A stretch of 64,000 nt of DNA, from the NCBI GenBank assembly GCA_036794825.1, contig DAIRGA010000002.1:176003-240002 (forward strand). Direction: 5' to 3'. Below the pieces are notes generated by a model. That model searched no databases and was not told the origin of the DNA. It saw only the letters and a list, made by a program, of their open reading frames with translations. Position 1 is the first letter of the stretch, and every line of letters begins with the position of its first letter. Shown in pieces: positions 1 through 8,270 of this stretch. The DNA is from RZYY01 sp036794825. Its GTDB lineage: Bacteria; Bacteroidota; Bacteroidia; Bacteroidales; 4484-276. The position numbers and the translations under genes were made by a program.

Positions 1-800
1 AAGGAAGGGGAACCCGAAAAAACACCTTTGAGTTCAAGTTCAAAAACGAACTGAATGACGAAGAAATCATCAGGCACGACAAAAAAGTGTTCTACCTGTT
101 CGACTTTTTCGCCAACTGCGAATATTTTGAAGAGAAGTTTGACTATGATGAAAAGTTGAAACTTCCGCTCCCAAAAAAAGGAACCGGCATGGGTGGCGAC
201 GGCGGCGTTGACCTCGATAAATACACCAGTTTTCGTCCTGACCCGCTATTAACCGTAAACGAAAAGGAAATTGGTTACGAAGGGATGCGGGTTGACCGCG
301 AGCTGTTCAAAAAGTTCGAAGACCGCATTGTGATGGACGACATCATCAAAAATAATGTGGAACTCGGAAACTGGGAACAAGTGGCAAGTCATATTCAACA
401 TGAGATTTTCGATAAACCGCATGAATACTTCAATCTTGAAAAAATAAGGAAGGCAGCCAAAATTGACCGCAAAGTTTCTATTCGTGAAATCGTGGAGAAA
501 ATCTTTGGTATCATTCCCAAATTCAAGTCAAAAGACGAACTGCTGGAAGAGGAATTCGACAAGTTCATCTCTATCTATCCACCGGAGGAAGATGTAAACC
601 TCCGGGCGTTGAAGTATTTTTTCAAGGCGTACATCATTGACCAGGACATCAGAAAAATTATTGAGACCAAAGATTTCCATGCTTTACAAACCCACCCAAC
701 GCTCACCATTTCACAATTCAGGGCGGTAGCGGCAAAATACAGGGAAGTGATTCCTGTTTACATCAAAGATTACATTAACCTTGATAAATTTGCCGCCTGA
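1..800 (+). CDS. hsdR: Type I restriction enzyme R subunit, C-terminal part (5' end outside window)
   Basis: The frame is open from the first bases, so this is the C-terminal ~265 residues of a longer gene. The sequence begins inside a conserved stretch (RKNTFEFKF, then VFYLFDFFANCEYF) and runs into a charged helical region typical of the end of type I R subunits. The helicase motifs would lie upstream. R subunits carry the endonuclease and DNA translocase that cut unmodified DNA once bound to the M2S methylase. The TGA stop overlaps the ATG of the next gene (ATGA at 800), and hsdMS lies one gene further on, which supports the assignment and a shared transcript. The family call rests on overall resemblance and context, because the catalytic motifs are not in the window. 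Confidence 0.82.
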   Translation, partial: GRGTRKNTFEFKFKNELNDEEIIRHDKKVFYLFDFFANCEYFEEKFDYDEKLKLPLPKKGTGMGGDGGVDLDKYTSFRPDPLLTVNEKEIGYEGMRVDRELFKKFEDRIVMDDIIKNNVELGNWEQVASHIQHEIFDKPHEYFNLEKIRKAAKIDRKVSIREIVEKIFGIIPKFKSKDELLEEEFDKFISIYPPEEDVNLRALKYFFKAYIIDQDIRKIIETKDFHALQTHPTLTISQFRAVAAKYREVIPVYIKDYINLDKFAA

Positions 801-2671
801 TGAATGAAAGGAAATACAAGGTTTTTATCAGCAGTGTTCAAAATGAGTTTCAATCGGAGCGTGCTGCTCTGGAGCAATTCTTCTCATCGGATGTTTTACT
901 GCAATTATTTTTCGAAACCTTTCTTTTTGAACGAATTTCTGCCACAAGTCAGCCGCCGGAAAGTGTCTTCCTGAGGGAGATGCAAAAAGCCGATCTCTAT
1001 ATTGGCCTGTTGGGTAAAAAGTACGGATTTGAAGACAAGGATGGGGTTTCGCCCACCGAAAAAGAGTATGAAGCAGCTAAGAAAAAAGAAATTCCACGCT
1101 GGATTTACATTTTAAAAACACCGGAAAAAAGGGATGAAAAGGAAGAGCGGTTCATTGAGAAAGTGAGCAGCGAAGTTTCATGGAAGTTTTTCTCCGACAT
1201 CGAAAGCCTCAGGAAGGAAGTGTATCACACCTGTATTGAGTTTTTGAAACAGAAGGGAAAAATCGAAAACAGTGATTTCGACAGTTCACTGCATCCCTAT
1301 GCCACGTTTGACGACATTAGCGACAACCTTTTGCAGGAATTCATTGTTTTGGCGCGCGAAAAACGAAATTTTCCCGAAAAACCCAATGCCCCCAAAGCTG
1401 ATGTTTTAAAACGGCTGAACCTGACCCGCAACGGGAAAGTGGTAAACAGCGCTTTGCTGCTCTTTTCATCTAATCCACAGCAGTTTTTTCCTTCGGCAAC
1501 CGTAAAATGTGCGCATTTTCACGGAACGCAAGTTCAAAAACCAATACCCGATTACAAGGAATTCGGAGGCACCGTATGGGATATGGCCGATAGTGCTGTG
1601 GACTTCATTCTCTCCAAAATCAATGTTTCAACCGGATCGCGCGACCATGCCAACCTCGTCGAAACGCAGTATGAAATTCCCAGGGCGGCCCTGGCAGAAG
1701 CAGTGATCAATGCTATTGCGCACCGTGACTATTACAGCAAGGGCAGTGTACAGATTTCGGTATTCACCGACCGCATTGAAATTGAAAACCCGGGACGACT
1801 GCCCGACGAAATAACTGTTGAAGACCTCAAAAAGGTACATTCATCCTATCCGCACAATTCCCTTCTGGCAAATTGCCTTTTTCTCACCGGCGCCATCGAG
1901 CGTTTCGGCACCGGCACTAACGAGATGGTTGATAAGATTAGTAAGAGGGGACTGGTCGAACCTGTATTTGTATCAAGAAACAGCTTTAAGGTTGTTCTCT
2001 GGCGAAAACTATTTGCTTATGGGCATAAGAAAAAAGTTAGGGAACAAGATAGGGAACAAGATAGGGAACAAGATAGGGAACAAGTAGCAGAACAAATTTT
2101 ACAGTTGATCCGGCAGATTCAGGGCGAAATGTCAGCCTCCGAATTGATGGATTTACTGAGCCTGAAAGGCAGAAGGAATTTTACAGAATACTACTTGCAA
2201 CCATCTATAATGCAGGGTTATATAGAAATGAGCGATCCTGATAAACCTACAATAAAAACGCAAACCTACCGCCTGACAACCGACGGTTTGAAGCTTAAAG
2301 AAGCCATGAAAGCAGCGCCACCCACGCAGGAAACATCGCTAGCTACCGAACAAGTAACCGATCAAGTAGCCGAACAAGTAGCCGAACAAGTAACCGAACA
2401 AGTAACCGAACAAGTAAGCCGTTTAATAATGCAGTTGGATGATGAAATGAGTATTAAAGAAATATTGAATGTGTTGGGATTAAAACATCGTCCTACCTTA
2501 ATTTATGATTATCTAAACCCTTCATTGAATTCAGGTTTGGCAGAAATGACCCAGCCTGATTCACCCAAAAGCCCAACGCAAAAATACCGCCTCACACCAA
2601 AAGGAAAACGTTTGCAACAACAACTCAGAAAAAAGCAACATGTTAGACACCCAGACCAAAAGAAGAATTGA
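800..2671 (+). CDS. DUF4062 / GHKL-ATPase (RecG-like C-terminal) protein embedded in type I R-M operon
   Basis: This 623-residue protein has four visible parts. Residues 5-105 match DUF4062 (KVFISSVQNEF, ADLYIGLLGKKYG, TEKEYEAA), a TIR/SIR2-like fold family seen in defence proteins. Residues 160-250 resemble the segment that follows AlbA_2 domains in RecG-like ATP-binding proteins. Residues 290-400 form an HATPase_c_4 domain with an N-box (AEAVINAIAHRDY) and a DRIEIENPG box. The C-terminus holds two winged-helix-like units (433-500 and 541-610), each preceded by a tetrapeptide repeat (REQD x3 at 414-426; xEQV x6 at 516-539). The AlbA_2 domain usual at the front of this architecture is replaced by DUF4062. 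Four-base overlap with hsdR and 32-base overlap with hsdMS imply translational coupling. An accessory or regulatory role in restriction is inferred and no activity is known. Confidence 0.72.
   Translation: MNERKYKVFISSVQNEFQSERAALEQFFSSDVLLQLFFETFLFERISATSQPPESVFLREMQKADLYIGLLGKKYGFEDKDGVSPTEKEYEAAKKKEIPRWIYILKTPEKRDEKEERFIEKVSSEVSWKFFSDIESLRKEVYHTCIEFLKQKGKIENSDFDSSLHPYATFDDISDNLLQEFIVLAREKRNFPEKPNAPKADVLKRLNLTRNGKVVNSALLLFSSNPQQFFPSATVKCAHFHGTQVQKPIPDYKEFGGTVWDMADSAVDFILSKINVSTGSRDHANLVETQYEIPRAALAEAVINAIAHRDYYSKGSVQISVFTDRIEIENPGRLPDEITVEDLKKVHSSYPHNSLLANCLFLTGAIERFGTGTNEMVDKISKRGLVEPVFVSRNSFKVVLWRKLFAYGHKKKVREQDREQDREQDREQVAEQILQLIRQIQGEMSASELMDLLSLKGRRNFTEYYLQPSIMQGYIEMSDPDKPTIKTQTYRLTTDGLKLKEAMKAAPPTQETSLATEQVTDQVAEQVAEQVTEQVTEQVSRLIMQLDDEMSIKEILNVLGLKHRPTLIYDYLNPSLNSGLAEMTQPDSPKSPTQKYRLTPKGKRLQQQLRKKQHVRHPDQKKN
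2039..2086 (+). repeat. 12-bp in-frame tandem repeat, 4 units
   Basis: Four consecutive 12-bp units of the form agggaacaagat, the last ending in gta, encode REQD-REQD-REQD-REQV. The first three units are identical. Because the unit is 12 bp, gain or loss by slippage would change the linker by four residues without breaking the frame. Confidence 0.9.
2345..2416 (+). repeat. 12-bp in-frame tandem repeat, 6 units
   Basis: Six 12-bp units of the form (a/g)ccga(a/t)caagta encode TEQV-TDQV-AEQV-AEQV-TEQV-TEQV. They share the core gaacaag with the first array about 260 bp upstream, and both arrays sit directly before a winged-helix-like unit. Linker and following domain therefore appear to be duplicated as one cassette. 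Confidence 0.9.
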
Positions 2672-5318
2672 CGATTGCAGGGATATCCTGGTGGGCAAAC
2701 TCCCCGACCCAAAAGCGCAGATAGAGCAGATTACCATCGGCTTGATCTACAAGTTTATGGACGACATGGACAAAGAAGCCATTGAATTGGGTGGGAAGTC
2801 CAAGTTTTTTTCGGATTATCTGGCGCCCGACCCCGAATTTCCCAACGACCGGAGCAAGGACAAAGTGGTGGAGTTCAGCAGGTATGCCTGGGACAACCTG
2901 CTGAACCCGAAAGTAACGGCAGCCGAAATGCTCACGCGCTACTCCGAAGCCATCCAGGGGATGGAGAAAAACCCAAACATCCCGCAGTTGTTTCGCGATA
3001 TCTTCAAAAATGCCTATTTGCCCTACCGCGACCCGGAAACGCTGAAGCTCTTCCTGAAAACCATCGCCGAATTTGAATACACCCACAGCGAAAAGCTGGG
3101 CGACGCCTTCGAATACCTCCTTTCGGTGATGGGCTCGCAGGGCGATGCAGGGCAATTCCGCACTCCCCGCCATATCATTGATTTTCTGGTGGCCATCACC
3201 GACCCCGGCAAAACCGACGCCATCCTCGACCCGGCGTGTGGCACGGCAGGCTTCCTGATTTCGGCCTACAAACACATTCTGCTCAAACATACCAAAGCCA
3301 ATCAGCATGCTGTACAAACGTTGCATGATACGTCTCAACAGTACAATATTTTTAGCTACAACCAGCTGGCAGAAAAGCCTTTCAACAACCTGGGCGACCT
3401 GATCACACCCGACGAGCGCAAAAAGCTGATCCAGAACTTTGCGGGGTACGACATTTCGCCCGACATGGTGCGGCTGAGCCTGGTAAACCTCTACCTGCAC
3501 GGGTTCAACACGCCAAGCATCAGCGAGTACGACACCCTGAGCAGCGAGGAGCGGTGGAACGAAACCTATGATGTGATCCTGGCCAATCCGCCGTTTATGA
3601 GCCCAAAAGGCGGCATACGCCCGCACAAGCGGTTCACCATCAGCAGCAACCGCAGCGAAGTGCTGTTTGTGGATTACATTGCCGAGCACCTCAACCCCAA
3701 CGGCCGCGCCGGAATCATTGTGCCCGAAGGCATCATTTTCCAGAGCGGAACGGCCTACCGGGAGCTGCGCAAAATGCTGGTGGAAAACTACCTGTATGCC
3801 GTGGTGAGTTTGCCCGCCGGCGTTTTCAATCCCTACAGCGGCGTGAAAACCTCCATTCTTTTGCTCGATAAGGAACTTGCGAAAAAGCGGGATGAAATCC
3901 TTTTCATTAAAATTGACAACGACGGCTACAACCTTGGCGCACAGCGAACCGCCGTAAAAGGCAGCCAGTTGGAAGAGGCCATTGCTATGATTACCGCCTT
4001 CCGCCAGGGGTCGCTTTCCCCCCTTCAGGGGGGGCAGGGGGGGATTATGCATCTTGTCCCCAAATCCGAAATTGCTAAAACCGGAGATTTTAATTTGAGT
4101 GGGGAGAGGTACAAAACTCAATTATTAATTAATTCTGTTTTTCCAATCGTTGAACTAAAAGAGGTTGCTGAAGTAATATCTGGTCAATCTCCCAGCAGTG
4201 ATTTTTATAATGAGGAAGGAGAAGGACTGCCTTTTTATCAGGGGAAAACAGAATTCGGAGATCAATATATTGGATCACCAACAAAATGGACTACTTCAGT
4301 AACAAAAGAGGCATTTGAAAATGACATATTAATGTCGGTACGCGCACCTGTCGGACCAGTCAATTATGCCACACAGCACATCTGTATTGGTAGGGGTTTA
4401 GCTGCAATAAGAGCAAAAAATTCGATTAAAAAAGAGTTTTTATTTCATCTTCTAAAATCTCAAGAAGATAAAATAAAAGGTAATGGTGGTGCAGTTTTCG
4501 ACAGTATTTCAAGAAATCAAATAGAGTCAATCCAAATCCCCCTCCCACCCTTATCCATCCAGGAAGAGATTGTAGCCGAGATTGAGGGCTACCAAAAGAT
4601 TATTGATGGCGCCAAAGCCGTAGTAGCCAACTACAAACCCAAAATTGACATTGACCCGAAGTGGGAGATAAAAAAACTGGGAGACATTTCAGAATTCAAA
4701 AATGGGTTAAACTTCACAAAATCTTCTTCAGGAGAATTCATTAAAGTTTTTGGCGTAGGCAATTTTAAAAATTATCTAATTGCGCCATTAGACGACCTTG
4801 AGGAAGTGCAGATTAACGAGAATCTAAATGATGGATATCTTCTTCAAAAGGGGGATATTTTATTTGTCAGATCAAATGGAAACAAGGATTTAGTTGGTAG
4901 AAGTGTTGTGATTCCAGAAGTAAATGAAAGAATATCATTTTCGGGTTTTACGATTAGATGTAGGTTGAAATCTAGTATTGAACCTTTTTACATCGGATAT
5001 CTTCTGAAATCTGATTTTCACAGTAAACTTATGAAAACCGTAGGTCAAGGTGCTAATATTAGGAACCTTTCACAAGGAATTCTTAATGACATTGAAATAC
5101 CTCTTCCACCCAGTGAAATTCAAATGCAGATAGTCAATAAGTTAAATAATGAGGAGAAATTAGTAAATGCCAGCAAGCAACTGATCGAAATCTTTGAGCA
5201 GAAGATCAGGGACAGAATTGCCAGGGTGTGGGGCGAGCCGCAAAAGAAAACAGAAACCGCCACAGCAATTTCGATGGCCGCCGAACCCCGGGTTGAGTAC
5301 ATGGCAAAGAGCCGCTAA
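2640..5318 (+). CDS. hsdMS: Type I restriction-modification fused HsdM-HsdS protein
   Basis: This 892-residue fusion combines an N6-adenine methyltransferase (about residues 1-455) with a specificity subunit (about 495-880). The M part has the SAM-binding motif DPACGTAGF at 197-205 and the catalytic NPPF at 316-319. The S part has two target recognition domains, about 500-640 and 674-830, separated by the conserved helical spacer IPLPPLSIQEEIVAEIE and closed by a second such spacer. M and S are usually separate genes. Here they are joined by a short linker that contains a G-rich insertion (SPLQGGQGG, 460-468). Both recognition domains are visibly AT-richer than the flanking conserved parts, as expected if they were exchanged horizontally. 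The ATG at 2640 lies inside the preceding gene. The bipartite target sequence cannot be read from the protein. Confidence 0.9.
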   Translation: MLDTQTKRRIDDCRDILVGKLPDPKAQIEQITIGLIYKFMDDMDKEAIELGGKSKFFSDYLAPDPEFPNDRSKDKVVEFSRYAWDNLLNPKVTAAEMLTRYSEAIQGMEKNPNIPQLFRDIFKNAYLPYRDPETLKLFLKTIAEFEYTHSEKLGDAFEYLLSVMGSQGDAGQFRTPRHIIDFLVAITDPGKTDAILDPACGTAGFLISAYKHILLKHTKANQHAVQTLHDTSQQYNIFSYNQLAEKPFNNLGDLITPDERKKLIQNFAGYDISPDMVRLSLVNLYLHGFNTPSISEYDTLSSEERWNETYDVILANPPFMSPKGGIRPHKRFTISSNRSEVLFVDYIAEHLNPNGRAGIIVPEGIIFQSGTAYRELRKMLVENYLYAVVSLPAGVFNPYSGVKTSILLLDKELAKKRDEILFIKIDNDGYNLGAQRTAVKGSQLEEAIAMITAFRQGSLSPLQGGQGGIMHLVPKSEIAKTGDFNLSGERYKTQLLINSVFPIVELKEVAEVISGQSPSSDFYNEEGEGLPFYQGKTEFGDQYIGSPTKWTTSVTKEAFENDILMSVRAPVGPVNYATQHICIGRGLAAIRAKNSIKKEFLFHLLKSQEDKIKGNGGAVFDSISRNQIESIQIPLPPLSIQEEIVAEIEGYQKIIDGAKAVVANYKPKIDIDPKWEIKKLGDISEFKNGLNFTKSSSGEFIKVFGVGNFKNYLIAPLDDLEEVQINENLNDGYLLQKGDILFVRSNGNKDLVGRSVVIPEVNERISFSGFTIRCRLKSSIEPFYIGYLLKSDFHSKLMKTVGQGANIRNLSQGILNDIEIPLPPSEIQMQIVNKLNNEEKLVNASKQLIEIFEQKIRDRIARVWGEPQKKTETATAISMAAEPRVEYMAKSR
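4014..4045. repeat. C/G-run inverted element inserted in-frame at HsdM/HsdS linker
   Basis: A run of C followed by ttca and two runs of seven G (positions 4018-4043) forms a C-run/G-run inverted repeat. It resembles short interspersed G-rich elements that often occur between genes, but here it encodes SPLQGGQGG inside the fused protein. Its composition is unlike both neighbours. The two G7 tracts could support a G-quadruplex on the + strand. Confidence 0.5.
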
Positions 5319-5349
5319 GCCAGGCGCAGCGGAAGCCAGCCTTCAAAGA

Positions 5350-5578
5350 AATCAAGCTTCACGAAAAACAATAAGAACTTATCCAACACTATCATCCAGA
5401 TATGATGAACTGGTTTGCACAGCAGGGTTTCGTGAAGATGGCAGCTGGATAAGAATTTACCCTATTCCTTTCCGTAAAAAATCATACACCGAGCAGTACA
5501 AAAAAATACGATTGGATTGAAGTTGATTTGGTAAAAAATGAAAGTGATTTTCGTCCTGAAAGCTACCGGCCAAAAACA
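5350..5578 (+). pseudogene. 5' fragment of a hypothetical protein (DuOB-like), frameshifted
   Basis: Translation gives TIRTYPTLSSRYDELVCTAG, then WIRIYPIPFRK, which resembles the start of a family of hypothetical proteins I associate with the dual OB-fold (DuOB) domain. The frame then hits a stop at 5518-5520. Skipping one A in the run of seven at 5500-5506 restores YKKYDWIEVDLVKN and on to FRPESYRP, so a +1 indel splits the gene. There is no ATG at the expected start, and the family sequence ends near 5578 where it runs without a break into transposase sequence. It is therefore a broken gene, or possibly a sequencing indel plus a gene fusion. The family name is from memory and only moderately certain. 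Confidence 0.55.
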
Positions 5579-6034
5579 CTTGACATCACCTGTGTTCCCA
5601 TGCCAAAAGGGTACATGTTTCTGGTTGCAATCATGGATGTTTACAGCCGGCTGATCGTGGGTTGGAGTTTATCCAATACAATGGAAGCCGAATGGGTAGT
5701 AAATACCCTGAAAACCGCCGTTTCAGGATATGGTAAGCCTGAAATTATCAATTCGGATCAAGGCACTCAGTTTACTTCAGATGCATATGTTGATTATGTA
5801 AAAAGTCTTGAATCGGTCAAAATCTCAATGGATGGAAAAGGCAGGGCAACAGACAATGTTTTCATCGAGCGTTTCTTTCGCACGATCAAATACGAGAGGA
5901 TTTACCAACATTCTGAAAACGGGGATGAATTACATGAGGTTTGTGCACACTTTATTAACTACTACAATGAAAAGCGGGATCATTCATCTATCGGGAATAT
6001 CACGCCCCTCAATGCATACAGGAGGGCAGCATGA
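5579..6034 (+). pseudogene. IS3-family transposase (OrfB), 5'-truncated
   Basis: The product covers only the integrase catalytic core of an IS3-type OrfB. The DDE triad is present: D in LDITCVPMPKG, D in NSDQGTQF, E in NVFIERFFRTIKYE. The C-terminal YNEKRDHSSIG segment, typical of these enzymes, is also there. OrfA, the N-terminal HTH_21 part of OrfB and the left terminus are all missing, and no clear inverted-repeat end was found on the right. The reading frame is open through from the upstream hypothetical fragment (a TTG at 5528 could initiate it), so a deletion rather than a clean insertion probably created the junction. It should be inactive. Confidence 0.82.
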
Positions 6035-6060
6035 GTTATCAACAAATATCCAAAGTTATG

Positions 6061-6082
6061 GAGTCTCCCCCAGACCCCCCCA
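6061..6082. repeat. C-rich short element next to IS remnant
   Basis: A C5-aga-C7 tract lies just after the transposase stop codon. It is similar in style to the G/C-run element inside hsdMS at 4014-4045. It may belong to the same class of small interspersed repeats. There is no further support. Confidence 0.3.
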
Positions 6083-6146
6083 TTTCAACAAACACAATTA
6101 TGTTTGTATAGAATATTGTCCAGTACTATTAGACCACCTCAGATAC

Positions 6147-8270
6147 TCAAGAATATAAATTCCCTTCAAGTATTACTCTGACACCTTTTTTCGGTGATGA
6201 TTCGAGCGCGAAATTACCGCCAATAGCTTCCATTCTTTTGCGCATGTTATTGAATCCAAAACCACCTCCATGCACAACATCTTCCTCTATTCCTATGCCG
6301 TTGTCGGCTATTATGAGGCTGTATCTGTTCCAGTCGGTTTCGAATGAAACTTCAATTTTCTCCGCCTTGCTGTACTTAATGGCATTATGCAGCGCCTCTT
6401 TGAAAGCAAGGAAAAGGTTTCGTCTTAACTCCGGATTGACCTGTTTCGATGGGATTTCATCAGGAAAATTGACCTGGTAATTGACCTGTGTATCTTCGAG
6501 GTAGCCTGAAACGTAGCGTCGGATGTAGGCCAGCAGGCTTTCCAGATTGTCTTTTTCAGGGTTGGTTGACCAGATGATTTCACCCAATCTGGAAACACTT
6601 TCTCTTGAAAAGGTCAGAATTTTATCCACTGTGCTAAGATCCGCGATGTCGGCGTTCTGCTTCGATTTCACTTTTAGCATTTCGGCCAGCCAGGAGATTT
6701 TTGCGAGTCCTGAACTGATGTCGTCATGGATATCCTGTGAAATGCGCTCACGGATCAACGCTTTTTCCTTTTGTTTTTCGGTTTCGATCAACAGCGCCTG
6801 GGTGTTTTTGAGTTCATTGAGAGTGGATGTGAGGTCTGAGTTTCGCTGTTCGAACAGTGCATTGGTTGTCGCAATCCGGGTATTCAGATCGGAAAGTTGC
6901 TTGTTGGCTGTTTTTTGATTGGTATAATTTCGATACATAAAAAGTATGGCTATAGCCAACAGCCCCATCCCTGCAATAAAATAGCCACGCTCGTTGCGTT
7001 TCTTTTGCACAGCCAGTTTATCCAGTTCGATCTGCTTATTTTTCAATTCCACCTCTCGTTCAGTGGTAAGCTGTTCGATACGCTCCCGGCTTTCATTGGA
7101 CTTAATGGAATCGTTGGTTGTTGTACGCAACTTGTAATAATGAAGCGCCTGCTGATAATTCCCGGCTGAGGCATACGCCTCCGAAAGCTCGTTGGCAAAA
7201 TAAATAATAGCGTCTTTTTCTCCCAATTGATGATAAATCTCCACCGATCCGGTAAGTTTTTCGATGGCCTCTTTCAGCAACGTTTCTTTAGAACCTTTTA
7301 TCAGTCTTACTTGAGAATCATCCTGGTCATGAAATTTAAAACTCCGATGATAGGCCACACCCATATTACCCATCGAAAGTGCCATCCCGTCCCTGGCATT
7401 GATTGACTGGTATGCCTTATAGGACTCAGAAAGATTTTCAAGCGCTTTATCAAACTCCTTTAAATCCATGTAAAACAAAGCCAGGTTGTTAAGGCTTAAG
7501 GCTAAACCCATTTTAAAATCAATTTCCCTCGCCAGCGCAATAGCTTGCGAATAGTAATCAATGGCTTTTTCTGAACTGTCGGCCTGCGCAAAATTTGCTG
7601 CAAGCCCTCCCATCACCATCACCATCCCAACCTGATCGTTAATCTCACGACAATTTTCCAGTGAAAGTGTCATATACTCAATGGCTTTAAGATGATTTTT
7701 CTGAGTCATGTAAATGTTGCCGATCGAATTGTATGTAGAAGCAAGTCCTGAAACATCATGCAGCTCTTCAAAGATAGCGGCTGCTTTGAACGAGGCTTCG
7801 AGAGATTCAGGGTGCTTTCCATGTAAATAAAGCACTCTCCCCAAATCTCTCAACAAGTGCGCCTGCATGGCCTTATCGCCGATCTCCTGTGCCAATTGCA
7901 TAGCTTCGCCATTAAGTAAAAGGCTGCTATCGTAGTTGGCAGTCCTGAGGTAATAGGATGTCATGTTTTTCAATGCCAGCAATTCATATTCCCGGTTTTT
8001 CAATTTCAACGAAAGGTTTCTGGTTCTCAGTGAGTAATCGTAAGCAGTAGCTATGTTGAAATTAAGATTAAAGGTGGCAATCTTATGGTAATTCTCCATC
8101 CTTTTATGCAAATCTGAAAGAGTATCCGAAATTTGGATGAGTGAATCCACCTTTTTTGCTTCCTGGGGTTGGGCAAACATTGATCCGGATAAGAGTAACA
8201 AAATCAAAAGTAATGAGTTGTGACAAATTGAACCATTGACAAATAAAGGTTTGGAGTAGTGGTTTTTCAT
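6147..8270 (-). CDS. TPR-containing NarL-type sensor histidine kinase
   Basis: The product has a signal-like hydrophobic N-terminus (SLLLILLLLSG), then about 330 residues of tetratricopeptide repeats (for example LASTYNSIGNIY and ALSLNNLALFYMDL), one transmembrane helix (GYFIAGMGLLAIAILFMY) and a coiled-coil stretch. These are followed by a HisKA_3-type dimerisation domain with the phospho-acceptor in ISQDIHDDISSG, about 210 residues from the end. The C-terminal HATPase has an N-box (FKEALHNAIKYS) and IADNGIGI. The start chosen at 8270 (MKNHYSKPL) places the signal segment correctly; an in-frame ATG at 8303 would add 11 residues. Such kinases sense envelope conditions through the periplasmic TPR part. 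The likely partner is the LuxR-type regulator upstream on the same strand (8849-9478), 578 bp away. Confidence 0.88.
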   Translation of the reverse strand: MKNHYSKPLFVNGSICHNSLLLILLLLSGSMFAQPQEAKKVDSLIQISDTLSDLHKRMENYHKIATFNLNFNIATAYDYSLRTRNLSLKLKNREYELLALKNMTSYYLRTANYDSSLLLNGEAMQLAQEIGDKAMQAHLLRDLGRVLYLHGKHPESLEASFKAAAIFEELHDVSGLASTYNSIGNIYMTQKNHLKAIEYMTLSLENCREINDQVGMVMVMGGLAANFAQADSSEKAIDYYSQAIALAREIDFKMGLALSLNNLALFYMDLKEFDKALENLSESYKAYQSINARDGMALSMGNMGVAYHRSFKFHDQDDSQVRLIKGSKETLLKEAIEKLTGSVEIYHQLGEKDAIIYFANELSEAYASAGNYQQALHYYKLRTTTNDSIKSNESRERIEQLTTEREVELKNKQIELDKLAVQKKRNERGYFIAGMGLLAIAILFMYRNYTNQKTANKQLSDLNTRIATTNALFEQRNSDLTSTLNELKNTQALLIETEKQKEKALIRERISQDIHDDISSGLAKISWLAEMLKVKSKQNADIADLSTVDKILTFSRESVSRLGEIIWSTNPEKDNLESLLAYIRRYVSGYLEDTQVNYQVNFPDEIPSKQVNPELRRNLFLAFKEALHNAIKYSKAEKIEVSFETDWNRYSLIIADNGIGIEEDVVHGGGFGFNNMRKRMEAIGGNFALESSPKKGVRVILEGNLYS

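Noticed and set aside
2039..2416. Short regular repeats considered as a CRISPR array
   Set aside because: Units are 12 bp and contiguous without spacers, and all are in frame in a protein.
2643..4121. 492-codon open frame on the minus strand opposite hsdM
   Set aside because: It lies entirely over the conserved methyltransferase part of hsdMS and has no recognisable domains. GC-rich coding DNA often leaves such long antisense frames.
5579..6034. Intact insertion sequence
   Set aside because: Only the catalytic half of the transposase remains, with no OrfA, no N-terminal part and no clear terminal repeats.
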